Positions 9,161 through 17,884 of a DNA stretch of 64,000 nucleotides are shown here, in pieces. Under the pieces are notes generated by a model. The model did not search any database and was not told where the DNA came from. It saw only the letters and a list, made by a program, of their open reading frames with translations. Each line of letters starts with the position of its first letter. The first letter of the stretch is position 1. Made by a program: the position numbers and the translations under genes. The DNA comes from Mesorhizobium sp. M1E.F.Ca.ET.045.02.1.1. Its GTDB lineage: Bacteria > Pseudomonadota > Alphaproteobacteria > Rhizobiales > Rhizobiaceae. The stretch lies in the NCBI RefSeq assembly GCF_003952485.1, contig NZ_CP034447.1:7144501-7208500 (forward strand), read 5' to 3'.

Positions 9161-10242
9161 ATGGCTGAGCTCAAGCTGCGCGGCGTGCGCAAATCCTACG
9201 GATCGGCGGAGATCATCAAGGGCATCGATCTCGACGTCGCGGATCGCGAATTCGTCGTCTTCGTCGGCCCGTCCGGCTGCGGCAAGTCGACCTTGTTGCG
9301 CATGATCGCGGGGTTGGAGAAGATCACAGCCGGAGACCTCACCATCGACGGCGGGCGCGCCAACGACATCGACCCGTCGGAGCGTGGACTTGCGATGGTG
9401 TTCCAGTCCTACGCGCTCTATCCGCATATGAGCGTAGCCGAGAACATGGGCTTCGCGCTGAAGATCGCCAGCGTGCCGGTGGCGGAGCGCCAGCGCAAGG
9501 TGAAGGAAGCGGCCGACGTGCTGTTGCGCATCTGCTCGACCGCCGGCCGAAGGCATTGTCGGGCGGCCAGCGCCAACGCGTCGCCATCGGCCGCGCCATC
9601 GTGCGCAACCCGAAAGTGTTTCTGTTCGACGAGCCGCTGTCCAATCTAGACGCAGCGCTGCGCGTCAGCATGCGGCTGGAGTTGATGCGGCTGCATGAGC
9701 AGCTCCAGGCGACGATGATCTATGTCACGCATGACCAGATCGAAGCCATGACCATGGCCGATAAGATCGTGGTGCTGAACGGCGGCACGATCGAGCAGGT
9801 CGGCTCGCCGCTCGACCTCTACAACCGGCCGGCCAACACTTTCGTCGCCGGCTTCATCGGCTCGCCGAAGATGAACCTGATCAAGGTGAAGGTCGCATCG
9901 ACCGGGGCCGACGGCGTGGGCGTCGGCCTGCCCGGCGGCAGGACGCTTACCGTGCCGGTCGAGGCAGGGGGCACCAAGGCCGGCGACGAGCTGCTGCTTG
10001 GCATGCGGCCTGAGCATCTCAAGGTGGCGTCCGACGGGCCGTTCAAGGGGCAGGCCGCGCTCGCGGAGCGACTCGGCAGCCTGACCATTTTCCATGTCGA
10101 GGTCGCCTCCGACGTCTCGCTGGTAGTGCAGGCCGAAGGCGGCGACGCAACGCCGCTGCACACACCCATCGCGCTCGATATTGCAGCAGCGACCTGCCAT
10201 TTGTTCCGGCCTGAAGGGCCGGCATTAATGCCGTTGGCTTGA
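9161..10242 (+). pseudogene. ABC transporter ATP-binding protein (UgpC/MalK type), frameshifted
   Basis: The reading frame breaks near 9530. From 9161 it encodes a normal start (Walker [11 protein letters not shown]-loop VFQSYALYP) up to EAADVLLRI. The remainder ([18 protein letters not shown], Walker [13 protein letters not shown], switch His [13 protein letters not shown] domain) lies in another frame up to 10242. Comparison with the family pattern RIxxYLDRRP suggests loss of about 7 bases between the RI and LDR codons. All other motifs are well preserved, so the lesion is recent or a sequencing error. An intact ATPase of the same type begins left of the window, which could make this copy dispensable. 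Confidence 0.8.
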
Positions 10243-10270
10243 AATCGAAGAGACGCCGGCGGGATAGCGC

Positions 10271-10408
10271 TGTCCTGCCGGACATCTCCCTCACTTGGGG
10301 GGAGATTGGCAGCTTCCGGCCGCTGCATCTTCCCTGCAACGTTGGCGATTGGGGAAAGCGTGAGTGACATCCGATCTCCTCCCTCGTGGGGAGATGTCCG
10401 GCAGGACA
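10271..10408. repeat. type 1 intergenic palindromic repeat
   Basis: The ends are 19-base inverted copies (TGTCCTGCCGGACATCTCC and its complement at 10390-10408). Inside are two smaller stems and the core CTGCAACGTTGGCGATTGG. The same plan recurs around 19682 and, in a variant form, at 23883, 39248 and 51507. Likely a dispersed, non-autonomous element of this genome. Confidence 0.85.
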
Positions 10409-10750
10409 GAGGGGCGCGAAGGATCGCAAGCTCCCCTTCTTCACCGCTGGATCACACGACCCTCGCTGCACCGCAGCACATCAAAATGCACAACACACCA
10501 TTTTAATTATTGACGCATGTCAAATTTTTCTGAAGCATGCGGAAATGCTGGCAAGGCATAGGCCAGCGCTCTGGGAGGAGCAATGCCTGACATGGAAAAA
10601 CCCGAGTCAGCGGTCGCGGCCCGCGCACGTCGCGGTCGGCATCCGGTCATCACCTTTGACAGGACGAGCGCCGGGGTCGCTTGTGTCACGTCAGGCATTC
10701 CCGCCCGCAGAAAACGAGGCGACAACCAAGAATTCGGAGGAGGAATATCC
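10409..10750. other. intergenic region upstream of the CUT2 operon
   Basis: No gene seen. The stretch 10490-10535 is AT-rich and holds a small dyad, TTGAC-GCAT-GTCAA, at 10510-10523 that could be part of a promoter or an operator for the sugar operon starting at 10751. An in-frame upward extension of the binding-protein gene to 10583 is rejected because AGGAGGAATATCC immediately precedes the ATG at 10751. Confidence 0.4.
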
Positions 10751-11737
10751 ATGCGCATCTTCAACGGCCTGACGCTTGGCGCGGGCCTGCTTGCCACCAT
10801 TATCTCGGCATCGGCCCAGGCCGAGGAGGCAAAGGTCGCGGCGATCGTGAAGGGTCTCGACAATCCCTTCTTCCAGTACATGCAGAAGGGCATCGAGGAG
10901 CAGGCCAAGGCCGACGGCGTCGGCGTGACCGTGCAAGCCGCCGCCAATATGGGCGACGCGACCGGCCAGGCCGACAAGCTGACCGCGCTCGCCATGCAGG
11001 ATTTCGACTGCTACCTCACCAACCCGATCAGCGTCTCCAATCTTGTGCAGGCGCTGGTGCCGGTCGCCCAGAAGAAGAAGCCGATCGTCAACATCGACAG
11101 CACGATCGATCCCGAACAGGCCAAGGCCGCCGGCTTCGCCGTTTCCACCTATATCGGCACCGACAATGTCGCCGCCGGCGCGCTGGCCGGCGAGGAAATG
11201 CTGAAGCTGGTGCCGAAGGGCTCGAAGGTCGCGCTGATTGCCGGTATCGTCGGCGACGTCGGCTCCAACGCCCGCATCAAGGGCTTCAAGCAGGCCGTCG
11301 AAGGCAAGCTCGAGGTGGCGGTGATGGTGAGCGCCGACTGGGATCGCGAGAAGGCGCTGACGGCGGCCACCGACATCTTGCAGGCGCATCCCGACCTCGC
11401 CGGCTTCTTCGCCGCCAACGACATCATGGCGCTCGGCGTCGAGCGCGCCGTGCAGACCTCCGGCAAGGAGGTCAAGGTGATCGGCCTCGACGGCATCGTC
11501 GACGCCCTGAAGTCGGTTGCCGCGGGCGAGCTTTCGGCCACCGTCGCCCAGTATCCTTACGTGGTCGGCGCAATGGGCGTCGAGGCCTGCAAGGCGGCCG
11601 CCATGGGCAAGGAGCTGCCCGCCAACGTGCCGGCACCGGTGCTCTTGATCAACAATGACAACGCCGAAGCCTCGCTGAAGAACTTCCCGCGGCCCGGCGG
11701 TGACTATCCCGACCCCTTCCGCGAGATGCTGAAGTGA
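10751..11737 (+). CDS. sugar ABC transporter substrate-binding protein (RbsB/LacI-fold type)
   Basis: Periplasmic-binding protein of 328 residues. Residues 1-24 form a signal peptide ending SAQA; the mature protein has the LacI-like two-lobed pattern, with KGLDNPFFQYMQKGIEEQA at the start and GFFAANDIMALG and VIGLDGIVDAL in the C-terminal lobe. The start is set by GGAGGAGGAAT six bases before the ATG. It heads a binding protein-permease-ATPase operon (CUT2 class) whose genes overlap end to end. Members of this family bind pentoses, hexoses, polyols or autoinducer-like furanoses; this ligand is unknown. Confidence 0.9.
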   Translation: MRIFNGLTLGAGLLATIISASAQAEEAKVAAIVKGLDNPFFQYMQKGIEEQAKADGVGVTVQAAANMGDATGQADKLTALAMQDFDCYLTNPISVSNLVQALVPVAQKKKPIVNIDSTIDPEQAKAAGFAVSTYIGTDNVAAGALAGEEMLKLVPKGSKVALIAGIVGDVGSNARIKGFKQAVEGKLEVAVMVSADWDREKALTAATDILQAHPDLAGFFAANDIMALGVERAVQTSGKEVKVIGLDGIVDALKSVAAGELSATVAQYPYVVGAMGVEACKAAAMGKELPANVPAPVLLINNDNAEASLKNFPRPGGDYPDPFREMLK

Positions 11738-12738
11738 GCCTTCCCACAGACAACGCGCCCGCTGTCCCACGGGCGGGCGCCACGGAGGAGAGCCGTCCCT
11801 CCCTTGCGGCTCTCCTCCTCGATCCTTCCTTCTGGGCCGACTGGGCGTCCGTCGTCGGCCTGGTCGGCCTCGTCATCCTGTTCGGCATCACCCAACCCGT
11901 CTTCCTCAGCGTCGCCAATCTGCAGGCGCTGCTGCTCGCGGCAGCGATCCTGGTCGTGCTGTCGATCGGCCAGACCTTCGTCGTCGCGACCTCCGGCGTC
12001 GACCTGTCGCTTGCAGCCGCCGTCATGCTGGGTGCCGTCATCCTCGGCCTGGTCCACGCCGCCGGCTGGGGCGTCTTCGCGGCCTGCATGCTCGCTGTCG
12101 CCGCCACCGGCGCGATCGGCCTGCTCAACGGTGTGCTAATCACCGCGGGACGCATTCCCGATTTCGTGGTGACGCTCGGCACGCTTTCCGGCATCACCGG
12201 CCTCGGCCTCATCATCTCCGGCGGCGAGCCGGCAATGGTCGGCTCGACCTTCCTGCTCAAGCTCGCCTCGGGCTCCTTCGGGCCGTTCGGCTATCCGGTC
12301 TGGGTGGCGATCGCGGCGGTCGTCGTCGCGCATATCGCGCTCTATCACACGCGTTTCGGCGTGCATCTCTTGGCAACCGGCGGCCAGGCCGAAAGCGCTG
12401 CCGCGCTGGGCATCCGCACCGGCAGGGTGAAGATCGCCGCCTATACGATCTCCGGCTTCTGCGCAGGCATCGCCGCGATCCTTCTGGTGGCGCGCATCGG
12501 ATCGGCCGAACCACAGATCAACACCAGCCTTTTGTTGAACTCGGTGGCGGCCGTGGTGCTGGGCGGCGTCAGCCTGTTCGGCGGCCGCGCCAGCATCCTG
12601 GGGCCGGCGATCGGCGCGCTGATGCTGACGGCGCTGGTCAACGGGCTGACGCTGCTCAGCGTCTCGGCCTTCTACCAGCCGCTTGCCGTGGGCGTCATCG
12701 TGGTGCTGGCAGCGCTGATCATGCGGTATCAGAAATGA
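11734..12738 (+). CDS. sugar ABC transporter permease (RbsC type)
   Basis: Membrane permease of 334 residues with eight or more hydrophobic helices. It shows the RbsC-family segments VATSGVDLSLAA near residue 85 and LGGVSLFGGRASILGP near residue 278. The start is a GTG at 11734 within a GTGA overlap with the preceding stop, so translation is probably coupled. A proline- and glutamate-rich hydrophilic head of about 30 residues precedes the first helix. It ends in an ATGA overlap with its ATPase gene. Confidence 0.88.
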   Translation: MSLPTDNAPAVPRAGATEESRPSLAALLLDPSFWADWASVVGLVGLVILFGITQPVFLSVANLQALLLAAAILVVLSIGQTFVVATSGVDLSLAAAVMLGAVILGLVHAAGWGVFAACMLAVAATGAIGLLNGVLITAGRIPDFVVTLGTLSGITGLGLIISGGEPAMVGSTFLLKLASGSFGPFGYPVWVAIAAVVVAHIALYHTRFGVHLLATGGQAESAAALGIRTGRVKIAAYTISGFCAGIAAILLVARIGSAEPQINTSLLLNSVAAVVLGGVSLFGGRASILGPAIGALMLTALVNGLTLLSVSAFYQPLAVGVIVVLAALIMRYQK

Positions 12739-13499
12739 GCACGGTCAATCACATCGCGCCTTCCGAGGCGATCCTTGCCTGCCAGGGACTGAGCAAGCAT
12801 TTCGGCGGCATCCGCGCCTTCACCGACGTCGGTTTCGAGGCGAGACGCGGCGAGGTCACCGCTGTGATCGGCGACAATGGCGCCGGCAAGTCGACGCTGA
12901 TCCGCTGCCTGGTCGGTGTGCATCAGCCGGACGGCGGCACGATCTACTTCGACGGACGGCCGCATCCATTCTCCAATCCGGACGAGGCGCGCAAGGCGGG
13001 CATCGAGACCGTGCACCAGAACCTGGCGCTGATCGACGAACTGACGGTGGCGCAGAACCTCTTCCTCAACCGCGAGATCGTGCGCCGCATCGGGCCGTTC
13101 GCGCTGCTCGACCGCAAGGCGATGAAGGCCCAGGCGCGCGCCATGCTGTCCAAGCTGTCGATCAATGTGCCATCGGTGAGCCAGCGCGTGCGGCGCCTTT
13201 CCGGCGGGCAGCGGCAGGCGATCTCGATCTGCCGCGCCGCCGGGTCCGGCGCCAAGCTGGTGGTGATGGACGAGCCGACGGCAGCGCTCGGCGTTCAGGA
13301 GACGGCCAATGTCGAGGCGCTGATCCGCAAGCTGCGCGAGCAAGGCGTGAGCGTCATCCTGATCAGCCATAATTTCGATCAGGTGCGGCGGCTCTCCGAC
13401 CAGATCTGGGTGATGCGCGCCGGCAGGATGGTGGCGACGGTGCGTGCGTCCGAAACCAGCGGCAACGAGCTGGTGGCGCTGGTGACCGGCGCGGCGTGA
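12735..13499 (+). CDS. sugar ABC transporter ATP-binding protein (CUT2, single domain)
   Basis: ATPase of 254 residues with Walker A GDNGAGKST, signature LSGGQRQAI, Walker B LVVMDEPTAALG and the switch His in LISHNF. Unlike RbsA, which carries two fused nucleotide-binding domains (about 500 residues), this protein has one and would work as a homodimer. Short-form ATPases of this kind are common in rhizobial CUT2 systems. It starts in an ATGA overlap with the permease gene, and its stop overlaps a possible GTG start of the next gene. Confidence 0.9.
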   Translation: MSTVNHIAPSEAILACQGLSKHFGGIRAFTDVGFEARRGEVTAVIGDNGAGKSTLIRCLVGVHQPDGGTIYFDGRPHPFSNPDEARKAGIETVHQNLALIDELTVAQNLFLNREIVRRIGPFALLDRKAMKAQARAMLSKLSINVPSVSQRVRRLSGGQRQAISICRAAGSGAKLVVMDEPTAALGVQETANVEALIRKLREQGVSVILISHNFDQVRRLSDQIWVMRAGRMVATVRASETSGNELVALVTGAA

Positions 13500-13555
13500 C
13501 GCCGCCGCACCTGGACAGAGAACTTGAAAACAATCGCGTTGAGAAGGAGTTTGCC

Positions 13556-14641
13556 GTGGCGCTGATCCGTGTCGGGCTTGTGGGTCTTGGAGAGGTCGCG
13601 CAATCGATCCATCTGCCGGTGCTGGCCGACCAGCGCGACCGCTGGGTGATTGCCGGCGTACATGACGTTTCGCCAAGCCTGGTGTCGCTCATCACATCGG
13701 AATATCCGACCGCCAGGGCGTATGAGAGCGCGGAAGCGCTGATCAGTTCGCGCGACATCGACGCGGTCTTCGTGCTGTCGTCCGACGACACGCACAGCCG
13801 CTTCGTTCGCGCCGCGATCGCAGCCGACAAGCACATCCTGCTGGAAAAGCCCGCCTGCCTGACGGTGCGCGAGATCGACGAACTGCTCACGCTCAGCAAG
13901 GGCTACGGCAAGACGATCTTCGTCGGCTACATGCGCCGCTACGCGCCGGCCTATCTGGCGGCAAGGCAGGAACTGCCGGCGCATCGCGACATCACGCATG
14001 TCCGCATCTTCGACCTGATCTCGGAGGGCCGGCATTTCCTCAAAAAGAGCCAGAACATCCTCTACCCTCAGGACATCGACCCGGGGATTCTGGCGCGCGG
14101 CGCCAAGGAGCGCGACGCACTGATCCGCGAGGTGGTCGGCGAGAATGCGTCGACCGACTTGGTGCGCGCCTATCGCGGGCTCACCGCGCTTTCCTCGCAT
14201 CATATCTCGGCCATGCGCGGGCTGATCGGCGAGCCGAAGCGCGTGGTGGCGGCGCACCGCACCAATGGCGGCGCCAACACGAGCGTGACCTTCGACTACG
14301 GCCATTTCGCCTGCCTCTATGACGCGGTGGTCGACGATCTCGGCCTGTTCGACGCCATGATCGAGGTGCGCTCCAACACCAGGCGGGTGCGCATCATCTA
14401 CGACACGCCCTATATCCGCAGCCTGCCGACACGGCTCGAGGTGACGGAGGCCGGCCCGCTCGGCCCGGTGACGAAGGCGTTCGGCCCGCTCTACGGCGAC
14501 GCCTTCTCCAACGAGCTCGAGACTTTCTATCGCCACATCATGGAGGGCACGAAGCCATTGACCGACCTCGCGGACTCGCGACGTGATCTCGCGCTGATGG
14601 CCGAGATCATCGAGCGGATGAAGGAGAGCGGCGGGAGCTGA
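13556..14641 (+). CDS. Gfo/Idh/MocA family oxidoreductase (second copy)
   Basis: NAD(P)-dependent dehydrogenase of about 361 residues. The Rossmann start VGLVGLGEVAQSIHLPVL and the LLEKPACLTV motif are clear. The GTG at 13556 is preferred because GAGAAGGAGT precedes it by six bases; a GTG at 13496 overlapping the ATPase stop would add 20 residues before the fold. Being last in the CUT2 operon, it probably oxidises the imported sugar or polyol. Its 3' end overlaps the convergent gene at 14607 by 35 bases. Confidence 0.85.
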   Translation: MALIRVGLVGLGEVAQSIHLPVLADQRDRWVIAGVHDVSPSLVSLITSEYPTARAYESAEALISSRDIDAVFVLSSDDTHSRFVRAAIAADKHILLEKPACLTVREIDELLTLSKGYGKTIFVGYMRRYAPAYLAARQELPAHRDITHVRIFDLISEGRHFLKKSQNILYPQDIDPGILARGAKERDALIREVVGENASTDLVRAYRGLTALSSHHISAMRGLIGEPKRVVAAHRTNGGANTSVTFDYGHFACLYDAVVDDLGLFDAMIEVRSNTRRVRIIYDTPYIRSLPTRLEVTEAGPLGPVTKAFGPLYGDAFSNELETFYRHIMEGTKPLTDLADSRRDLALMAEIIERMKESGGS

Positions 14642-15167
14642 GGCCGCCGCCTGCCTCATCATCGCGGGCCGCCGGCATGGCCTTGGGCTGAGGACGCGCC
14701 AGCAGATAGAAGGCGGCGATATGCGTGATCATCAGCAAGGGCACATAGAGGATCGGGATCGCGTACGTGGCGCCCAACTGCCCGGCCTGCTCGGGCAGAT
14801 GAAGCACGGTGCCCTGATAGTAGTCGCCGATAAGGTCGACTATCCCGACCAGATTGAAGGCCACGACGGACGGCCAGAAGATCGAAGGCCGCCTCGCGGC
14901 AAGCAGCGCCAGCATGGCCAGCAATCCGGTCGCGAAATCGCCATAGGCGGCGAAGACGGCGAAGCCTGCGGGCAGGTTCGGACCAACGACGCCCGGCAGC
15001 AGGAAGACCAACCCGAAGAAGCGAAAGCTGTGCAGCGTGGCGATGGCGCGCTGCGCCTCGACGCGGTCCATGAGCTTGAGCCTTGGCCAGATATAGGCGC
15101 CGAAGCAAAGCAGCCATGGCGCGTAGCCCAGGACGAGATGGATGTTGAAGATCGTCGCCGGCGACAT
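14607..15167 (-). CDS. hypothetical multi-pass membrane protein
   Basis: Unrecognised protein of 186 residues with about five hydrophobic helices (IFNIHLVLGYAPWLLCFGAY, FGLVFLLPGVVG, FATGLLAMLALLAA, VVAFNLVGIVDLIGDYY, PLLMITHIAAFYLL) and a polar Ser/Arg-rich tail. The ATG at 15167 has AGAGGAGA upstream. It lies 11 bases downstream of a methyltransferase gene on the same strand, so the two probably form an operon. The last 35 bases overlap the end of the convergent dehydrogenase gene. No function can be assigned. Confidence 0.75.
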   Translation of the reverse strand: MSPATIFNIHLVLGYAPWLLCFGAYIWPRLKLMDRVEAQRAIATLHSFRFFGLVFLLPGVVGPNLPAGFAVFAAYGDFATGLLAMLALLAARRPSIFWPSVVAFNLVGIVDLIGDYYQGTVLHLPEQAGQLGATYAIPILYVPLLMITHIAAFYLLARPQPKAMPAARDDEAGGGLSSRRSPSSAR

Positions 15168-15178
15168 TTTTGTCTCCT

Positions 15179-16009
15179 CTAGCTCTTGACTGGAACGGCT
15201 TCGAACACCGCCGTCAGGACACCCAGCCGGCCTTCCATCAGATTGCGTCCGAGATTGGCGGCAAAATCCGCGAAACCCGGCCCCATGACGACGCCGAGGT
15301 TCAGCGAAGGCGGCGGGCCGGACGCCCGCAGCGCCGCGAACCAGGTCTTGGCGTCCGCGGTATCGTCCTGCTGGACAAGCATGCGGAACCCGGCAGCCTC
15401 GATCGCCTCGCAGGTCGCGGCGGCGGTGAGCAGAAAGCTCTCCGCCGGGGTCTTGGCCCAGGGAACCGGATAGAGGGGATCGCCACCGTTCAGCACGACG
15501 TCGAAGGCCGCGAATTTTCCGCCCGGCTTCAGCATGCGCCTTATTTCACGATAAAGAAGCGGGCGGTCGGCGATGTTCATCGCCACATGCTGCAGCAAAA
15601 CGACGTCGAAACCGCCGTCGTCGAAGGGAAGCGCCAGCGCGCTGCCGGTCTTGAACGACACCTTTGCGGCCTGCCCCGTCCGCGCGGTCAGATAATTCGC
15701 GGCTTCGACGAAGGGCTCGCTGAGGTCGACACCCGTCACCTCGCAGCCGTAGGCCGCGGCCAGAAAGCGGGCCGGTCCGCCCACCCCCGACCCGACGTCG
15801 AGGACCGACATGTCGGCCGTAATGCCGGCCAATTTGGCAAGCTCGGCGGTCGCAGCGAGCCCGCGCGTGTGGAACTGGTCGAGGGTGGCCAGTTGCTCGG
15901 GCTTCAGCCGCTCTTCCTCCGACCCGAAGACAGCCAGAGCCATCTTCAGACGCTCGGCCAGACCGGCCGCACGGTAGTGATCGCGCACGCGATCGAGGTC
16001 ATCTGCCAT
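15179..16009 (-). CDS. class I SAM-dependent methyltransferase
   Basis: Protein of 276 residues. SAM-binding motif I is VLDVGSGVGGPARF, followed by the acidic GVDLSEPFVEAA and the post-motif segment DVVLLQHVAMNI; LKPGGKFAAFDVV is the usual motif III region. The start at 16009 (MADDLDRV) is chosen because GGAAGGAATT precedes it; an upstream ATG at 16063 would run into the divergent promoter region. The layout resembles ubiquinone/menaquinone C-methylases and small-molecule methylases. It faces a LysR gene across 79 bases and may be that regulator's target. Confidence 0.85.
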   Translation of the reverse strand: MADDLDRVRDHYRAAGLAERLKMALAVFGSEEERLKPEQLATLDQFHTRGLAATAELAKLAGITADMSVLDVGSGVGGPARFLAAAYGCEVTGVDLSEPFVEAANYLTARTGQAAKVSFKTGSALALPFDDGGFDVVLLQHVAMNIADRPLLYREIRRMLKPGGKFAAFDVVLNGGDPLYPVPWAKTPAESFLLTAAATCEAIEAAGFRMLVQQDDTADAKTWFAALRASGPPPSLNLGVVMGPGFADFAANLGRNLMEGRLGVLTAVFEAVPVKS

Positions 16010-16049
16010 CTTCAATTCCTTCCAGTTTCTCGCCACAGACATAGGACGG

Positions 16050-16085
16050 CTATCGGCCGGCAACTATCCGCGATAATGTCGATAG
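16050..16085. promoter_or_regulatory. candidate LysR operator between divergent genes
   Basis: The 79-base gap between the methyltransferase and the LysR gene contains nested dyads: CTATCG at 16050-16055 pairs with CGATAG at 16080-16085, and TATC-CGC-GATA lies between them at 16065-16075. Repeated TATC/GATA half-sites in such a gap fit LysR-type binding; this is inference from position and symmetry. Confidence 0.4.
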
Positions 16086-16088
16086 GCT

Positions 16089-17006
16089 ATGAAGCAGAAC
16101 TTCACAGTCAGGCATGGCGCACTGGACGGCGTGGAGGCGTTCCTGAGCGTCGCCAAGCACCGCAATTTCCGCAAGGCGTCAGCCGAGCTCGGCGTGACGC
16201 CGTCAGCGATCAGCCAGGCGGTGCGTGCACTCGAGGCTCGTATCGGCGCCGCGCTTTTCCTCCGCACGACGCGCAGTGTCGGCCTGACGGAGGCCGGCGA
16301 GCGATTCCTGTCGCGCGCAGGGCCTGCCTTCGAGGAGCTGGTCGCCGCGAGCGAGGTCGCGCATGAATTCGGCAAGCGCCCGACCGGATTGCTGCGCCTC
16401 TCGGTGCCGCCGGCGGTGATGCCGCTCCTGCTGGAGCCGCTCATCGCATCCTTCTGCCAAGCCTATCCCGAAATCGAGCTGGAGATCGTCGCAAGCGGGG
16501 AACTCGTCGATGTCGCCGCCGAAGGATTCGATGCCGGCATCCGGCTCGGCGAGCTCATCGCCGCCGACATGGTGGCGGTGCGGCTGACGCCGCCGTTCCC
16601 GCTGTTGGTCGTCGGCAGCCCCGACTATCTGCGCCAACGGTCGCGGCCGGAGCACATCGAGGACCTGCGCGGGCATGCCTGCCTGCGCATGCGGCGCTCG
16701 AACGGCTCGGTCGCCCCCTGGCGCTTTACCGACGGCAACAGGACGGTCGAGGCCATCGTCACAGGGCCGCTCATCGCACACGACTACCCAACGCTTCTCG
16801 GCGCGGCGATCCAGGGTGTGGGACTTGCACAGGTGCCTGGCCCGCTCGCCAGCGCACCGGTCGCCGATGGCCGATTGCAAGCGCTCTTGACGCCGTTCGC
16901 CGTCACCACACCGGGGGCGTTCCTCTACTATCCCGAACGACGGCAGGTCCTGCCCAAGCTGCGGGCGTTCATCGATCATATCAGGGCGGCGCCGGGGCCG
17001 CGCTGA
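16089..17006 (+). CDS. LysR family transcriptional regulator
   Basis: Regulator of 305 residues. The N-terminal winged helix-turn-helix is clear (VEAFLSVAKHRNFRKASAEL, then VTPSAISQAVRALEARIGA, LFLRTTRSVGLTEAGERFL), followed by the periplasmic-binding-like effector domain starting near residue 90. It is transcribed away from the methyltransferase/membrane-protein pair and is the obvious candidate to regulate it. The effector is unknown. Confidence 0.9.
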   Translation: MKQNFTVRHGALDGVEAFLSVAKHRNFRKASAELGVTPSAISQAVRALEARIGAALFLRTTRSVGLTEAGERFLSRAGPAFEELVAASEVAHEFGKRPTGLLRLSVPPAVMPLLLEPLIASFCQAYPEIELEIVASGELVDVAAEGFDAGIRLGELIAADMVAVRLTPPFPLLVVGSPDYLRQRSRPEHIEDLRGHACLRMRRSNGSVAPWRFTDGNRTVEAIVTGPLIAHDYPTLLGAAIQGVGLAQVPGPLASAPVADGRLQALLTPFAVTTPGAFLYYPERRQVLPKLRAFIDHIRAAPGPR

Positions 17007-17178
17007 AACGATCGCGAAAACGGCAACCAGCGGGTCTGAGCAGAAAGGTCGTGCCGGAAGATTCGGCATAGCCGGACGCGTTGCGGCGTTCGATTTCCTG
17101 CTCGACCTCGCGCCAAATGCCGGCATCGTTGTTCGGGGCTTCGAGTCTGGCCGCAAAGGTAGACACAGGGAAGAAGCC

Positions 17179-17883
17179 CTATATATCGAACTCGCCCTGT
17201 CCTTCGTCCATGGCGCTGACGGTTTCGGCGGCAAGCGCGCGGGTGATCGGCGTCTTGCGCTCGAGCGCGGCGCGGTCAAGGCGTTCCACGACCCGCATCG
17301 CGGTCGCCAGCGAACGCTCGATGCGCCGCACCAGATATTGCACGACATGCGGCTCGACCTCGATCTGGCGATCGGCGAACAATTTTGTGATGACGCCGGC
17401 GAGCAGCAGGTCGTCCGGCTCGTGGATCTCGACCGTCGCCGCCGCCTTCAGCCGCGAGATGAGGTCGGGCAGCGCGACGCGCCAGGCGGAAGGAAAGCGG
17501 CGCGCGGTGAGAAGCAGCGTGGAGCCGGCGCCGCGCACCGTGTTGATCAGGTGGAACAAGCCCTGTTCGTCGATCGGGCCCTTGTCGATGTCGTCGATGA
17601 GCGCGGGCCTGGTGCCAAGCCCGCCGATGTGCTCGCCGATCCTGTCGGGATCGATGGCAACGGCGTGCGCTTGCGTTTGCCAGATATGAGCAAGATGCGT
17701 CTTGCCGGAACCCGGGGGGCCGGCCAGCACCACCACCGGCGAGGGCCAGTCCGGCCATCGGTCGACGAGCGCCGCGGCCTCGGCGTTCGTGCCGGAGACG
17801 ACGAGCTCGTCGCGCGAATAGCCGGTGCCGTGGCCGAGGTCGAGCGGCAGCTGGCGTGGCGGATCGGTGCGCTCACCAGCCAT
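17179..17883 (-). CDS. hda: DnaA-related regulatory inactivator Hda (HdaA)
   Basis: AAA+ protein of 234 residues resembling the ATPase domain of DnaA without its DNA-binding domain IV, as in Hda/HdaA. It starts with the QLPLDLGH segment, which resembles the clamp-binding QL-[SP]-L peptide of Hda, followed by Walker A GPPGSGKTHL and Walker B ALIDDID. In alpha-proteobacteria HdaA promotes hydrolysis of DnaA-bound ATP at the replication clamp. The start at 17883 puts the clamp peptide near residue 11. It lies directly after the AI-2E family permease gene on the same strand, one base apart. Confidence 0.85.
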   Translation of the reverse strand: MAGERTDPPRQLPLDLGHGTGYSRDELVVSGTNAEAAALVDRWPDWPSPVVVLAGPPGSGKTHLAHIWQTQAHAVAIDPDRIGEHIGGLGTRPALIDDIDKGPIDEQGLFHLINTVRGAGSTLLLTARRFPSAWRVALPDLISRLKAAATVEIHEPDDLLLAGVITKLFADRQIEVEPHVVQYLVRRIERSLATAMRVVERLDRAALERKTPITRALAAETVSAMDEGQGEFDI

Positions 17884-17884
17884 C

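Noticed and set aside
16981..17166. 61-residue minus-strand frame between LysR and hda (EVEQEIERRNASGYAES)
   Set aside because: Starts at a GTG without a ribosome site and ends inside the LysR gene. It could be a fragment of a lost gene, but there is too little to support that.
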